Shown: positions 9,243 through 18,983, numbered from the stretch's first letter. The stretch: DNA of 64,000 bases from Paraburkholderia aromaticivorans (GCF_012689525.1 NZ_CP051516.1:1984001-2048000), one strand, 5' to 3'. A program made the numbers and translations. The notes: a model not told the origin generated them from the sequence alone.

Positions 9243-10049
9243 TCAGCGCCGCGTCGCGGTCCGCTCCACGAGCCGCGCCGACAGAAACCGGTGCTCGGCG
9301 GAAAAGAGCCGCCGGTACGTGAGCAGCACCGCGCCCACGGTCCCTAGCGTCGACGACGCGGCGATCAGGAACATGATCACGATCTGATAACGCACCGCCT
9401 GCAATGGCGATTGCCCGGCCAGCACCTGGCCGGTCATCATGCCGGGCAGGCTCACTACGCCGACCACGGCCATCTGATTGAGCGTCGGCATCATGCCCGC
9501 CCGCACCGCCTGACGCGCGGGCGCCTGTGCCGCTTCCCAACGCGTCGCGCCGAGGGCGAGCGCCATGTCGACGCGGTCGCGCCGCGCGGTCAATTCCTCG
9601 GTCATCCGTTCAATGCCGAGCGACACGCCGGTCAGCGTATTGCCGAGGATCATGCCGAGAATCGGAATCGCATATTGCGGCTCGTACCACGGGTGAATGC
9701 GGATCACGACGAATAGCCCGACTGCGGCCACCAGCCACGAACTGACCCAGATCGACAGCACACTGTCCGCGCGCTGTCCGCGATACGTGTGGTTGCCGCG
9801 TTGCGCGCCCGAGAAGCCGGCGATCAGCGTCATCACGATCATCAGCGGCAACACCACGTACCAACGGTCGTAACGGAACACCCAGCCGAGCACATAGCCG
9901 ATCGCCAGCAACTGCACGACGGTGCGCACGGCAGCCCACGCGAGCTTGCGCTCGAGATCGAGCTTGAGCGCCACCGACACGACACCGTTCACGACGATCA
10001 GCAGCGCGGCAATCGCGATATCCCACAGACTCAGGTTTTGCAGTGTCAT
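9243..10049 (-). CDS. fetB: ABC transporter permease, FetB-like
   Basis: A 268-residue polytopic membrane protein of the UPF0014/FetB family. In E. coli, FetA and FetB form an ABC exporter that helps cells resist iron and peroxide stress. Hydrophobic helices run through the chain, and the conserved stretch around MILGNTLTGVSLGIERM is visible. The frame extends upstream to 10217, but conservation starts at the ATG at 10049, which overlaps the fetA stop as ATGA. The overlap implies translational coupling. The substrate in this organism is inferred, not shown. Confidence 0.88.
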   Translation of the reverse strand: MTLQNLSLWDIAIAALLIVVNGVVSVALKLDLERKLAWAAVRTVVQLLAIGYVLGWVFRYDRWYVVLPLMIVMTLIAGFSGAQRGNHTYRGQRADSVLSIWVSSWLVAAVGLFVVIRIHPWYEPQYAIPILGMILGNTLTGVSLGIERMTEELTARRDRVDMALALGATRWEAAQAPARQAVRAGMMPTLNQMAVVGVVSLPGMMTGQVLAGQSPLQAVRYQIVIMFLIAASSTLGTVGAVLLTYRRLFSAEHRFLSARLVERTATRR

Positions 10050-10774
10050 TGGCCGAACTCCTGGTGATCCTGATGCGCTGGCGGTATCTCGCGCCGCGCG
10101 GTTTCGTCGAGCACGCCGGCGCGCATGGTCAGATGCCGCGCGCTCATGCGCGTGGCTTGCGCCGGATCGTGGGACACCCAGATCGACGCATGATGTCCGG
10201 GATCGGCGTCGAACCATGCGTGCACCAGACCTTCGATTGCATGCGACGACTCCGGGTCGAGCGACGCGGTGGGCTCGTCGAGCAACAGGACTTCGGGCGC
10301 GAGTTGCAGCACGCGAATCAGCGCGGCGATCTGCGCTTCGCCGCCGGACAGCTCGCTCGCGCGTTTATCGAGAAAGTCGTCGCCGCGGCCGGCCTGCGCG
10401 GCGAGGCTCGCTGCGCGCGCGCGATCGAAGCGCACGTCGCGGTACGTGCGCAACTCGAACGGGTAGCGCAGATTGTCTTCGACGCTGCCGTCGAGCAGCG
10501 CGGGCCGCTGCCGGATATACGCGACGTTGCGCCGGCAGCGCGGAATGGCGACGCGTTCCACGGGCGCGCCGTGCCACATGATGCGTCCCGCATCGAGCGG
10601 ATCGAGCAGGGCGAGGGCGCGCAGGAACACACTCTTGCCCGAGCCCGACGGCCCGGTGATCGCGACGCGGTCGCCCGCGTGCAAGGCGAAGGTGGTCGGC
10701 TGCAGCAGCGTCTGCCCGCGCACGGCATCGCGCCGGACGATGCCGTCGGCGAGGACTAGGGGAACATCGGTCAT
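10046..10774 (-). CDS. fetA: ABC transporter ATP-binding protein, FetA-like
   Basis: The 242-residue ATPase partner of the FetB-like permease. It has Walker A (GPSGSGKS at about residues 40-47), the ABC signature ELSGGEAQ, Walker B VLLLDEPTASLD and the switch histidine (WVSHD). The start at 10774 is chosen because MTDVPLVLADG begins the conserved region; the open frame upstream to 10933 does not look coding. The stop overlaps the fetB start by 4 bases. Confidence 0.9.
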   Translation of the reverse strand: MTDVPLVLADGIVRRDAVRGQTLLQPTTFALHAGDRVAITGPSGSGKSVFLRALALLDPLDAGRIMWHGAPVERVAIPRCRRNVAYIRQRPALLDGSVEDNLRYPFELRTYRDVRFDRARAASLAAQAGRGDDFLDKRASELSGGEAQIAALIRVLQLAPEVLLLDEPTASLDPESSHAIEGLVHAWFDADPGHHASIWVSHDPAQATRMSARHLTMRAGVLDETARREIPPAHQDHQEFGQ

Positions 10775-10932
10775 GTGTGAATTTGTAATGGGGGATGCGT
10801 AAGGTCGAAGCTCGCTGCGACTTGCGTGTGCAACATGATAAAGCGGCAACGGCATAGTGCTGGCCGGCCGAGGATCGGGCACGCATTGTGCTGACCGTTG
10901 CTCAACGTAGAAAAAATTAGCGGAGCCTCTCA

Positions 10933-13446
10933 ATGGCAGTGTCGAGCACGACTGGACGGCGGATCGGAAAAATCATCGCATGGCTGTTGGCGATCATCGT
11001 CATTCTGATTGTCGCGCTGACTATTTTCATTCTGACCTTCGACTGGAACCGGGCAAGGCCCTATATCAACGACAAGGTCACGCAAGCGATCGGCAGGCCG
11101 TTCGCCATCAACGGCGATCTGAAGGTCGGCTGGCGGCATCCGCTCGGCGAGACCGGCTGGCGCGGCTGGGTGCCGTGGCCGCGTTTCTCGGCGGCCAATA
11201 TCACCGTGGGTAATCCGGACTGGACGAAGCAGCCGCAGTTCGCCACGCTCGACGAGATCGACTTTCAGGTCAAGGTGCTGCCGCTGCTCGCGCACGATAT
11301 CGTGATTCCCACGATCAACCTCGTCAATCCTTCTGTCGACCTCGAGCGCGTGCTCGACGGGCGAAATAACTGGACCTTCAAACTGGCGTCGTCGAGCGGG
11401 CCTTCCGAATGGAAGCTCGATCTGCACGATATCGCCTTTGCAAAGGGCAACATCGCGCTGTCCGATCAGCAGAAGAAGGTCGATTTGCAGATGGCAATCG
11501 ACACGCTCGGCCAGCCGATTCCAATCGGCGAAGCGATGAAGCAGCAGGAAGCCGCGTCGCGCAGTTCGTCGGCGCAAACCATCGGCAAGTCGGGCGCCAG
11601 CAAGCTCACCGCGCAGGCGAATGCTCAAGCGGCGTCGGAGGCTGCCGCTGCGGACGCCGCCGCAGCCTCCGGCGCGTCGTCGACGGACATCACCGCGTCG
11701 GGTACCACGGCGGCGACGGGCGCCTCGGGCGGGCTGGTCGCGGGCGGCTCGAAGGGCGCCAGCGAGGCGGTCGCCGCAGGCGCGAGCGGCGCGGCCGTGG
11801 CGTCGGCATCGACTTCGGGCGCTTCGGGCGCTTCGGCCGCTAGCGGGGCGGAAGGTCAGGCCGGCGCGAAGCAGGAGATTCCGCCATACGCCATCGGCTG
11901 GACTGTCAAAGGGACTTACAACAAGACGCCTGTGTCGGGCAGCGGCAAGGTCGGCGGCGTGCTGGCATTGCAGGACGCGAACCGTCCGTTCCCGGTGCAA
12001 GCCGATGTGAAGGCGGGCGATCTGCACGTCGGCCTGGTCGGCACGATCACCGATCCGGCGCATCTTGCCGCGGTCGATCTGCGCCTCTGGCTGCAAGGCA
12101 ACAGCATGGCGCGCCTGTATTCGCTGACAGGCGTGACCTTGCCCGACACGCCGCCGTATGCGACCGAAGGGCGGCTGGTCGGCCAGTTCAAGTCCACCGG
12201 CAACGTCTTCAAGTATGAAAATTTTACAGGACGGGTCGGCGGCAGCGACATCAACGGCTCGCTGACTTACACGGCGCGTGAATCGCGTCCGCTGTTGCAG
12301 GGTGAACTGGTTTCGCATCTGCTGCAATTCTCCGATCTGGCGCCCGTGATCGGTGCGGATTCGAACGCCAGCAAGGCCAAGCGCGGCGACGCGACGGCGC
12401 AGCCATCCAGCAAGGTGCTGCCGGTCGAGGAATTCCGCACTGACCGCTGGAAGGCGATCGACGCCGACGTGAAGTTCACCGGCCGGCGCATCGTCAAGGA
12501 CGTGAATCTGCCGATCACGGATCTGTACACGCACGTCGTGATGACCGACGGCGTGCTCTCACTGGAACCGTTGAAGTTCGGCGTGGCCGGCGGCACGCTT
12601 GCTTCGGACATTCATCTGGACGGCAGCGCGTCGCCGCTCAAGGGCCGCTTTACGACATCGGCGCGGCATCTGAAGCTCAAGCAGTTGTTCCCGAACTTCA
12701 AGACGATGCAGAACGCGCTCGGTGAAATCAATGGCGACGCGGCACTGACTGCGACGGGCAATTCACCGGCGGCGCTGGCGGCAACATCGAACGGCGAGGT
12801 CAAGGCGCTGATAACGGATGGCACGGTGAGCGCGCTCCTGATGGAAGCGGCCGGGTTGAACGTAGCGAACGTCGTGTATGAAAAGCTGTTCGGCAAGCGC
12901 GACGTGAAGATCAACTGCGCGGCCGCCGATTTCGTCGCGACCAACGGCGTGCTCGATTCGCGCGTCTTCGCGCTCGATACGGACGACGCCGTGATCAACA
13001 TCGACGGCAACGTGAATCTGCGTGACGAGTCGATGGACCTCGGCGTGCATCCGCATACCAAGGGTTTCCGTGTCTTCTCGCTGCGCTCGCCGCTTTACGT
13101 GAAAGGCACCTTCAAGGACCCGCACGTAGGCGTGAACGCGGCCGCGCTGGCGTTGCGTGGTGGCGCGGCGATTGGCCTCGGCTTGATCAATCCGTTTGCG
13201 GCGCTGATTCCGTTGCTCGCGCCGAGCAACAACAAGCCGTTGCCGTGCACGCAGATGCTGGAGCAAGTCCGTCAGGCGCCGACAGCGCCGCCGCCGGGCG
13301 TGAAGCAGCAGCCCAAGTCCGCGATTTCTCTGGATGGCGCGCCGGTCAACAAATCTTCCGACGGTGCTTCGTCGCCGGCTACGACGGACAAAAAGAAGCC
13401 GGCGGTGATGTCGCCCGCCAGCGCGGCTACTTACAAGGGGAGCTGA
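10933..13446 (+). CDS. AsmA-family protein
   Basis: An 837-residue inner-membrane-anchored AsmA-like protein, a family linked to outer-membrane lipid transport and biogenesis. One transmembrane helix (about residues 15-38) is followed by a large periplasmic beta-rich region. The AsmA C-terminal domain is recognisable around LNVANVVYEKLFGKRDVKINC and the DLGVHPHTKGFRVFSLRSPL stretch. Residues about 237-315 are an Ala/Ser/Gly-rich low-complexity segment, unusual for the family and probably an unstructured loop. GGAG precedes the ATG. The stop overlaps the start of a small membrane protein (TGATG). Confidence 0.9.
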   Translation: MAVSSTTGRRIGKIIAWLLAIIVILIVALTIFILTFDWNRARPYINDKVTQAIGRPFAINGDLKVGWRHPLGETGWRGWVPWPRFSAANITVGNPDWTKQPQFATLDEIDFQVKVLPLLAHDIVIPTINLVNPSVDLERVLDGRNNWTFKLASSSGPSEWKLDLHDIAFAKGNIALSDQQKKVDLQMAIDTLGQPIPIGEAMKQQEAASRSSSAQTIGKSGASKLTAQANAQAASEAAAADAAAASGASSTDITASGTTAATGASGGLVAGGSKGASEAVAAGASGAAVASASTSGASGASAASGAEGQAGAKQEIPPYAIGWTVKGTYNKTPVSGSGKVGGVLALQDANRPFPVQADVKAGDLHVGLVGTITDPAHLAAVDLRLWLQGNSMARLYSLTGVTLPDTPPYATEGRLVGQFKSTGNVFKYENFTGRVGGSDINGSLTYTARESRPLLQGELVSHLLQFSDLAPVIGADSNASKAKRGDATAQPSSKVLPVEEFRTDRWKAIDADVKFTGRRIVKDVNLPITDLYTHVVMTDGVLSLEPLKFGVAGGTLASDIHLDGSASPLKGRFTTSARHLKLKQLFPNFKTMQNALGEINGDAALTATGNSPAALAATSNGEVKALITDGTVSALLMEAAGLNVANVVYEKLFGKRDVKINCAAADFVATNGVLDSRVFALDTDDAVINIDGNVNLRDESMDLGVHPHTKGFRVFSLRSPLYVKGTFKDPHVGVNAAALALRGGAAIGLGLINPFAALIPLLAPSNNKPLPCTQMLEQVRQAPTAPPPGVKQQPKSAISLDGAPVNKSSDGASSPATTDKKKPAVMSPASAATYKGS

Positions 13447-13613
13447 TGCCTTTCATCCTGCCTTCGGACTGGCTGAGCTGGAGCTTCGGCGGTGGCCTGT
13501 CCTTGATTCTCTTGTGGCTGATCAGTGTGCCGCCTGCGCGCGGCCACATCGATGAAGTCATGACGAAACAAGACAAGGCGAGCGCTGCACACGCGCGCAG
13601 ACGGATCACCTGA
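13446..13613 (+). CDS. Small membrane protein overlapping asmA
   Basis: A 55-residue protein whose ATG overlaps the asmA stop (TGATG), so it is probably translated by re-initiation. It has one hydrophobic segment (LSLILLWLISV, about residues 17-28) and a basic C-terminal tail (HARRRIT), predicting a single-pass inner-membrane protein. No family recognised. Its location suggests a partner of the AsmA protein. Confidence 0.6.
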   Translation: MPFILPSDWLSWSFGGGLSLILLWLISVPPARGHIDEVMTKQDKASAAHARRRIT

Positions 13614-13716
13614 GATGACGAGTCGAATCAAGGAAAGGTAACGACGCAACGCCGCCTGACGAACTGTGCGAACGGACGGTGTTGCGAGTGTGAAGGTCTA
13701 CCGTAAAGCTAAAGGT

Positions 13717-14166
13717 CTACCTGAGCGAGCGCGGCGCGGCGTCTCCAGCAGCATCCTGACGACGCACCCCGCGACGTGCGCCGCCGATGCGAGTCGCGCC
13801 GAATTCCGTCAGGATCTTGCCGCGAGCCCGGCTGGCAAACACCAGAAAGCCGAAACCGTCCGCCTCATACCAGTAGCCGCCGTTCTCAAGACCGTCGAGC
13901 GGTTGCTCCAGCGCATTCGTAATGGATTCGATACAGCGACGCCGTAATTCCGCGGGTGCCGGATAGGGCGGTTGCGCGCCACGCACACTGCACAGGAGCA
14001 CATCGAGCCCTGGCAACACGTGCGCATAAAGGACCGGCTCGTCTTGCGCGCGAGCACGCGCAATCTTGGTGTCGAGCTGACTGAACGGCTTGAAATGCCG
14101 TAGTACCGCGAGGAACGACTCATCGCCGTCCACCTTCGCGCGTCTACGCTTTTTCGGGAAGGACAT
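13717..14166 (-). CDS. Conserved hypothetical protein
   Basis: A 149-residue soluble protein (MSFPKKRRRAKVDGDESF...) with a basic start and a mixed alpha/beta core; no signal peptide or membrane segment. The sequence DGFGFLVFASRARGKIL suggests a folded domain, but I recognise no family. An alternative ATG at 14211, preceded by GGGAG at good spacing, would add 15 aromatic/basic residues; which start is used is open. Confidence 0.65.
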   Translation of the reverse strand: MSFPKKRRRAKVDGDESFLAVLRHFKPFSQLDTKIARARAQDEPVLYAHVLPGLDVLLCSVRGAQPPYPAPAELRRRCIESITNALEQPLDGLENGGYWYEADGFGFLVFASRARGKILTEFGATRIGGARRGVRRQDAAGDAAPRSLR

Positions 14167-14613
14167 AAAAATTCGCCTGAAAAAGAATTGCAAGAAACGC
14201 AGCGTCCTCATGCGACCACTCCCGGCTTCGCGCGCCGCACGTCGATCTTTTATAGCATACGACAAGGTCGGATTCACGGTGATTCGACAACAACGCCGCT
14301 CCACCGCCTCCCGCACGAATCATGCCGAACTGCCTCGCCGCGCGCTTTCGCTTCCCAGCCCATCTGTTTCCATCATAGACGCACGTGGCGCCGAAAAATC
14401 ATCTCATACCAATAAAAAAGTCATTTTTATGTGGTCGGGCGCATCGTGCCGCTACGTTGAAATATCTCGAATTCACGTCGATAATGGCCCGTCCGGCTGC
14501 ACTGCGCCGAGCTCGCCGATGCCACACCGCAAAGTCCCGCCGGCGCGGCGCTGCGTGGCCGGTCACGCGAACCGCCGCAGCTTGAGCGACCCTTTGCGAC
14601 CCTTCGGGCGAAC
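14167..14613. other. Intergenic region between divergent genes
   Basis: About 450 bases between the hypothetical gene and the sensor kinase. The stretch 14220-14440 is more AT-rich than its surroundings and probably holds both promoters. No gene or RNA is recognised. Confidence 0.5.
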
Positions 14614-16233
14614 ATGAAACTATTCACCAAGGGTCTGCTGCTGATTGCAGTGCCGAGCGTGGTCGAGCTGGCGCTTCTTGGCGTCGTCTTCGATACCCAG
14701 GAGCAGACAGCGCAGGCCGCGCAGCGGGTTACCAACAGCAAGCAGATTCTCTATCAGTCGTCGGCCATCGTCGATCCGCTGCTGCGCCAGGCGGCGCGGG
14801 TTCGCACGGGGATGGTCATCGGCGATGCGTCGCTGATCGACCGCCATACGGTGTGGGTCGATCTGGGCGACCGGCTGTCGAATCTCGAGGTGCTGGTCGC
14901 CGGCACGCCGCCACAGGTCGGGCGCGTGCACAAGATGCAGCGGGCGATCGACGCGTATCGCGCGCAGACCGTCGCGATCTCGCAGGCGCTGCACGAAGGG
15001 CATCGTCCGACTTCGTTTGCGGCGCTGGAGACCGGCGCGTTGCCGCAGCAGATCGCCGTGTTTCGCGATGAACTCGCGGCGTTCGGCGACGAGGCGTCGC
15101 GGCTCGACGCCGAACGCTCGGCCGCGCTCGCGCGGCGCCGTGACCGTCAGCAATACGCGCTGATCGGCGCCGTGCTGGGCTCGATGCTGATCTGGGCGGC
15201 CACCGCGGTGGCCTTTGCGCGCAGCATCGGCCGGCGGCTGGAAGTGTTGACCGACAACGCCGAGCGCTTGGGCAGCGGGCGCACGCTCGCGCCGGCGCTG
15301 TCGGGTAACGACGAAATTGCCGCGCTCGACACCGTGCTGCATCAGACGGGCGCGCGCCTGCGTGAGGCGGAAGCCGAGCAGGCCATGCTAAAAACGCGGC
15401 TCGAAGCGCGCGCGCGGGAATTGGCGGCCGTCAATGAGGAACTGCGTCAGGAGACGCAAGATAATGAAATGTTCATCTACAGCGTGTCGCACGATCTGCG
15501 CTCGCCGTTAGTGAATCTGCAAGGTTTCTCGAAGGAATTGCAGGTCTCGTGCGACGAGCTGGACAGCGTCGTCGAGGCGGCAAAATTGCCGGAGGCCGAG
15601 CATCGACGCATGGCGCATATTCTCGACGGCGAGGTGCGCGAGTCCTTGCAATATTTGCGCACGGCCGTGACGCGGGCCGCCGCGATCATCGACGCGCTGC
15701 TGCGGATTTCACGCGCCGGCCGGCTCGAGTACCAGTGGCAGCGGGTGAGCGTCGGGCGCGTGGTGGGCCGGGTGGTCGACGCGCTGCAGGGCGCGATCGG
15801 GCAGCATGCCGCCGTGGTGACCGTGCGCGACCTGCCGCCCGCATGGGGCGACCCGGGCGCGATCGAGCAGATTTTCAGCAATCTGATCGGCAATGCGCTG
15901 AATTATCTCGACCCGGCGCGCAACGGGCGTATCGAAGTCGGCGCGCTGGAGCCCGAGCCGGTCGAGCCGGTCGAGGCGGGCGAGCCGCGCGCGGTCCGCA
16001 TGCGCACGTATTATGTGCGCGACAACGGCCTCGGCATTCCGGCCGCGTATATGTCGAAAGTATTCCGGGCGTTTCAGCGCCTGCACGGCGACGTCGCGAA
16101 CGGCGACGGCATCGGCCTCGCGGTGGTGCGTCGCACGGTGGAGCGGCATGGGGGCCGCGTGTGGGTTGAGTCGGCGGAAGGCGCGGGGTCGACGTTTTTC
16201 GTGGTGTTGCCGGAACAGCCCGCGCGTCTTTGA
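14614..16233 (+). CDS. Sensor histidine kinase with CHASE3-like sensor domain
   Basis: A 539-residue membrane-bound kinase. The first transmembrane helix is at about 7-26. A helical extracytoplasmic region (about 30-180) resembles CHASE3 domains, and a second helix (about 182-203) leads into a HAMP-like segment and coiled coil (to about 280). The HisKA domain has the phospho-acceptor H293 in SVSHDLRSPL, and the HATPase domain shows NALNYL and GLGIP motifs. It is followed 79 bases later by a single-domain response regulator, its likely phosphotransfer partner. The signal is unknown. Confidence 0.93.
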   Translation: MKLFTKGLLLIAVPSVVELALLGVVFDTQEQTAQAAQRVTNSKQILYQSSAIVDPLLRQAARVRTGMVIGDASLIDRHTVWVDLGDRLSNLEVLVAGTPPQVGRVHKMQRAIDAYRAQTVAISQALHEGHRPTSFAALETGALPQQIAVFRDELAAFGDEASRLDAERSAALARRRDRQQYALIGAVLGSMLIWAATAVAFARSIGRRLEVLTDNAERLGSGRTLAPALSGNDEIAALDTVLHQTGARLREAEAEQAMLKTRLEARARELAAVNEELRQETQDNEMFIYSVSHDLRSPLVNLQGFSKELQVSCDELDSVVEAAKLPEAEHRRMAHILDGEVRESLQYLRTAVTRAAAIIDALLRISRAGRLEYQWQRVSVGRVVGRVVDALQGAIGQHAAVVTVRDLPPAWGDPGAIEQIFSNLIGNALNYLDPARNGRIEVGALEPEPVEPVEAGEPRAVRMRTYYVRDNGLGIPAAYMSKVFRAFQRLHGDVANGDGIGLAVVRRTVERHGGRVWVESAEGAGSTFFVVLPEQPARL

Positions 16234-16312
16234 ACCTGAGCGGGCGAAGCGGGCGGCGGCGCGGATAATCACAAGCGGCAGGCATCAACCAATCGTTCAG
16301 CACGGAGAGCAT

Positions 16313-16822
16313 ATGAGTCACGGGGAAACGGTCAGCATCGTACTGATCGAAGATGACGACGGCCACGCCACGCTCGTCGAACGCAATCTGCGCCGTGCCG
16401 GCATTTCGAACGGGTTCGTGCGCTTTCGCGACGGCCAGCAGGCACTCGATTATTTCTTCGGTCCAGCGCCGTCACCGGCCGACGCCGCCGCGAGTTCCGC
16501 GGCCGACCCCGCTGCCAGCGCTGTGCCCGCGCGCGAAGACCTGTTGAATTTCGTCGTGCTGCTCGATCTGAAAATGCCGCGGGTGGACGGTTTCGAAGTC
16601 TTGCGGCGTCTGAAAGAATCGCCGCAGACGGCCGCCGTGCCGGTGATCGTCCTGACCACGACCGACGACCCACGCGAAATCGCGCGCTGCTACGAACTCG
16701 GCTGCAACGTCTACATCACCAAGCCGGTCGAATACGATGCATTTATCGAAGCCGTGCGCCGCCTCGGTTTTTTCCTGCAGGTGGTCAAGCTGCCTTCGGG
16801 GCATCGTCTCGCGGCGCCGTGA
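16313..16822 (+). CDS. Single-domain response regulator
   Basis: A 169-residue receiver domain with no output domain, of the Rcp1-like type often paired with CHASE3 or phytochrome kinases. The phospho-acceptor is D85 (VVLLDLKMP), the acidic pocket is EDDD near the start, and the conserved Lys is K137 (YITKPVE). Residues about 51-75 form an Ala/Pro-rich insertion not usual in receivers. GGAGAGC precedes the ATG at 16313; the longer upstream frame overlaps the kinase gene and is not supported. It probably passes phosphate on rather than binding DNA. Confidence 0.92.
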   Translation: MSHGETVSIVLIEDDDGHATLVERNLRRAGISNGFVRFRDGQQALDYFFGPAPSPADAAASSAADPAASAVPAREDLLNFVVLLDLKMPRVDGFEVLRRLKESPQTAAVPVIVLTTTDDPREIARCYELGCNVYITKPVEYDAFIEAVRRLGFFLQVVKLPSGHRLAAP

Positions 16823-16903
16823 TGGAAGGTTCGCATGAAGCCGGCCGAAAGCCGCTCGTGACAAGATAGACCGCTTGTTGACCCTAGCCAGAGAAGACTC
16901 CGC

Positions 16904-18877
16904 ATGACCGAAGAAGTGTCCACGCAGCCTGCTGCCTACGTGCTGGTCGTCGATGACGACGAAGGCATCCTGCGGCTCGCGCGCAAGTCGCTCGAGCGCG
17001 CCGGCTGCCGGGTCGCGATCTGCGCCGGCGTCGAAGCGGCCCGTGAGCGGCTCGCGGGCGGCGGTCCCGACTTGCTGGTGCTGGACTATCAACTGAGCGG
17101 ACCGGAGACCGGCCTGGACTTCTTTCGCCGTCTGCGCGCGGAAGGCGTGCGGATTCCCGCCATCCTCGTGACCGGCTTTACCGACGAATCCCGTGTCATC
17201 GAAGCGCTGCGCGCGGGCGTGTCCGACGTCGTGCCGAAATCCGGCGACTACCTCGATTACCTGCCCGAAGCCGTCGAACGGGTGCTCTCGCAAGTGCGCC
17301 TGCAGCGCGCGTCGGACGAAGCGTTGCTGCTGCGCGATCGCGAGCAGCATTACCGCACCTTGTCGGAGGCACTGCCGCACCTCGTCATGACCTGCAACGC
17401 CACGGGCGACTGCGATTTTCTGTCCAAGCAGTGGTACGACTACACGGGCCTCGCTGAAAGCTGTTCGTACGGTCTCGCCTGGCTCGATGCCGTGCATCCG
17501 GACGACCGCGAAGAGATTCGCCGTAGCTGGCTCAAAGCGGTGTCGGGCAACGCCGGCGACTACCGGCACGAGCTGCGGATTCGCCGTCACGACGGCGAAT
17601 ATCGCTGGTTCGACTTGCGCGTGGTGGCGATGCGCGACGCCGAAGGCAACGTCAGCAAATGGTTCGGCAGTTGCACGGACATTCATTCGCAGCGCGAGGC
17701 GATCGAGGAGCGCGAACGGCTGCTGGCGTCGGAGCAGGCCGCCCGCCAGACCGCCGAAGAAGCCAATCGCGCCAAGGACCGCTTTCTGGCCATGCTGTCG
17801 CACGAATTGCGCACGCCGCTCACGCCGGTGCTGGCCGGCGCCAGCGTGCTCGAGATGATCCCGAATCTGCCCGATCAGGCGCGTGCGAGCGTGCGCATGA
17901 TCCGCCGTAACGTCGAACTCGAAGCGCGGCTGATCGACGACCTGCTCGATCTCACGCGCGTGGCGAACGGCAAGCTGCGGCTGTCGCTGGAAACCGTCGA
18001 CGTGCACGACGTGATCGACAGCGTGCTCGAACTGTTTCGCAGCGAGATTCAGGTCAAGCAGCAGGACGTGCACGTCCATAAGGACGCGCAGCATCATTAC
18101 GTGCTGGCCGATCGCGCGCGGCTGCAGCAGATGCTGTGGAACCTGATTCGCAACGCCGCCAAGTTCACGCCGGACGGCGGCCATATTTATGTGCGCACCC
18201 GCGATGAACGCATGCACGTGCAGATATCGGTTGAAGATACGGGGATCGGCATCGAGCCCGACCAGATCGGCAAACTCTTCAACGCGTTCGAGCAGGGCAA
18301 CCAGAACATGACGCGTCAATTCGGCGGCCTAGGCCTCGGACTCGCGATCACGAAGGCGTTGACCGACGTGCACGGTGGCACGGTGACCGCGCAGAGCCCA
18401 GGCGCACACTGCGGCGCGACCTTCGCGATCACGTTGCCGACGGCTGCGGCGCCGGAGGTGACTTCACCGGTCGTGGTGCCCGACGAAGTGCATTCGAGCG
18501 GTCTGCTGAACATCCTGCTGATCGAAGACCATGTGGACACCGCCGAGGTCATGGAGCAACTGATTCGCAGCCTCGGTCATGAGGTCACGACCGTGGGCCG
18601 GGTCGACGACGCGTTGGCCGCGACTCAATCGCAGACCTTCGATCTGATCGTCAGCGACGTAGGTTTGCCCGACGGCACCGGTCTCGACTTCATCAAGGCG
18701 TTTCGCGAGCACTCGGACGCGCCCGCGGTCGCGTTGACCGGCTTCGGCACCGACGAAGACGTGCGTCGCTGCCTGAGCGCCGGCTTCACCTCGCATCTGA
18801 CCAAGCCTGTCAACTTCAGCCAGCTCGAGACGATGATCGAAGGCGCGGTGAGTCAGAAGGAGCAGCGTGACGCCTGA
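16904..18877 (+). CDS. Hybrid sensor kinase (REC-PAS-HisKA-HATPase-REC)
   Basis: A 657-residue soluble hybrid kinase. It has an N-terminal receiver (D61 in LVLDYQLSG), a PAS domain (about 150-265), and a coiled coil. HisKA follows with H300 in LSHELRTPLTP, then HATPase (GLGLGLAITKAL), and a C-terminal receiver with D585 (SDVGLPDG). There are no membrane segments, so it senses an internal signal or takes phosphate from partners. It follows the kinase and single-domain regulator, 81 bases after the latter, forming a three-gene phosphorelay set with no DNA-binding output. Confidence 0.94.
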   Translation: MTEEVSTQPAAYVLVVDDDEGILRLARKSLERAGCRVAICAGVEAARERLAGGGPDLLVLDYQLSGPETGLDFFRRLRAEGVRIPAILVTGFTDESRVIEALRAGVSDVVPKSGDYLDYLPEAVERVLSQVRLQRASDEALLLRDREQHYRTLSEALPHLVMTCNATGDCDFLSKQWYDYTGLAESCSYGLAWLDAVHPDDREEIRRSWLKAVSGNAGDYRHELRIRRHDGEYRWFDLRVVAMRDAEGNVSKWFGSCTDIHSQREAIEERERLLASEQAARQTAEEANRAKDRFLAMLSHELRTPLTPVLAGASVLEMIPNLPDQARASVRMIRRNVELEARLIDDLLDLTRVANGKLRLSLETVDVHDVIDSVLELFRSEIQVKQQDVHVHKDAQHHYVLADRARLQQMLWNLIRNAAKFTPDGGHIYVRTRDERMHVQISVEDTGIGIEPDQIGKLFNAFEQGNQNMTRQFGGLGLGLAITKALTDVHGGTVTAQSPGAHCGATFAITLPTAAAPEVTSPVVVPDEVHSSGLLNILLIEDHVDTAEVMEQLIRSLGHEVTTVGRVDDALAATQSQTFDLIVSDVGLPDGTGLDFIKAFREHSDAPAVALTGFGTDEDVRRCLSAGFTSHLTKPVNFSQLETMIEGAVSQKEQRDA

Positions 18878-18910
18878 GCGCGTGTGCCATCGGCATCGGC
18901 GCATGCTATG

Positions 18911-18948
18911 AAAAAGGCCTGTCGCGATCAGATCGCCACAGGCCTTTT
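18911..18948. terminator. Bidirectional terminator
   Basis: AAAAGGCCTGT-C-GCGAT pairs with ATCGC-C-ACAGGCCTTTT, with one C-C mismatch, between the convergent hybrid-kinase and mscL genes. T runs on both strands suit termination from either side. Confidence 0.85.
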
Positions 18949-18983
18949 GCTTATGACTGCCCCCGGCTGACGCGCCGGAATAG

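Noticed and set aside
10930..12534. 534-codon open frame antisense to the AsmA gene
   Set aside because: Shadow of the AsmA coding frame; no domain or ribosome binding site.
13693..13721. Direct repeat AAGGTCTACC, twice, 19 bases apart
   Set aside because: Short, at the end of a hypothetical gene and without a mobile element or further copies; likely chance or a minor duplication.
16472..18319. 615-codon open frame antisense to the hybrid kinase
   Set aside because: Opposite strand of clear REC/PAS/kinase coding sequence; no family features.
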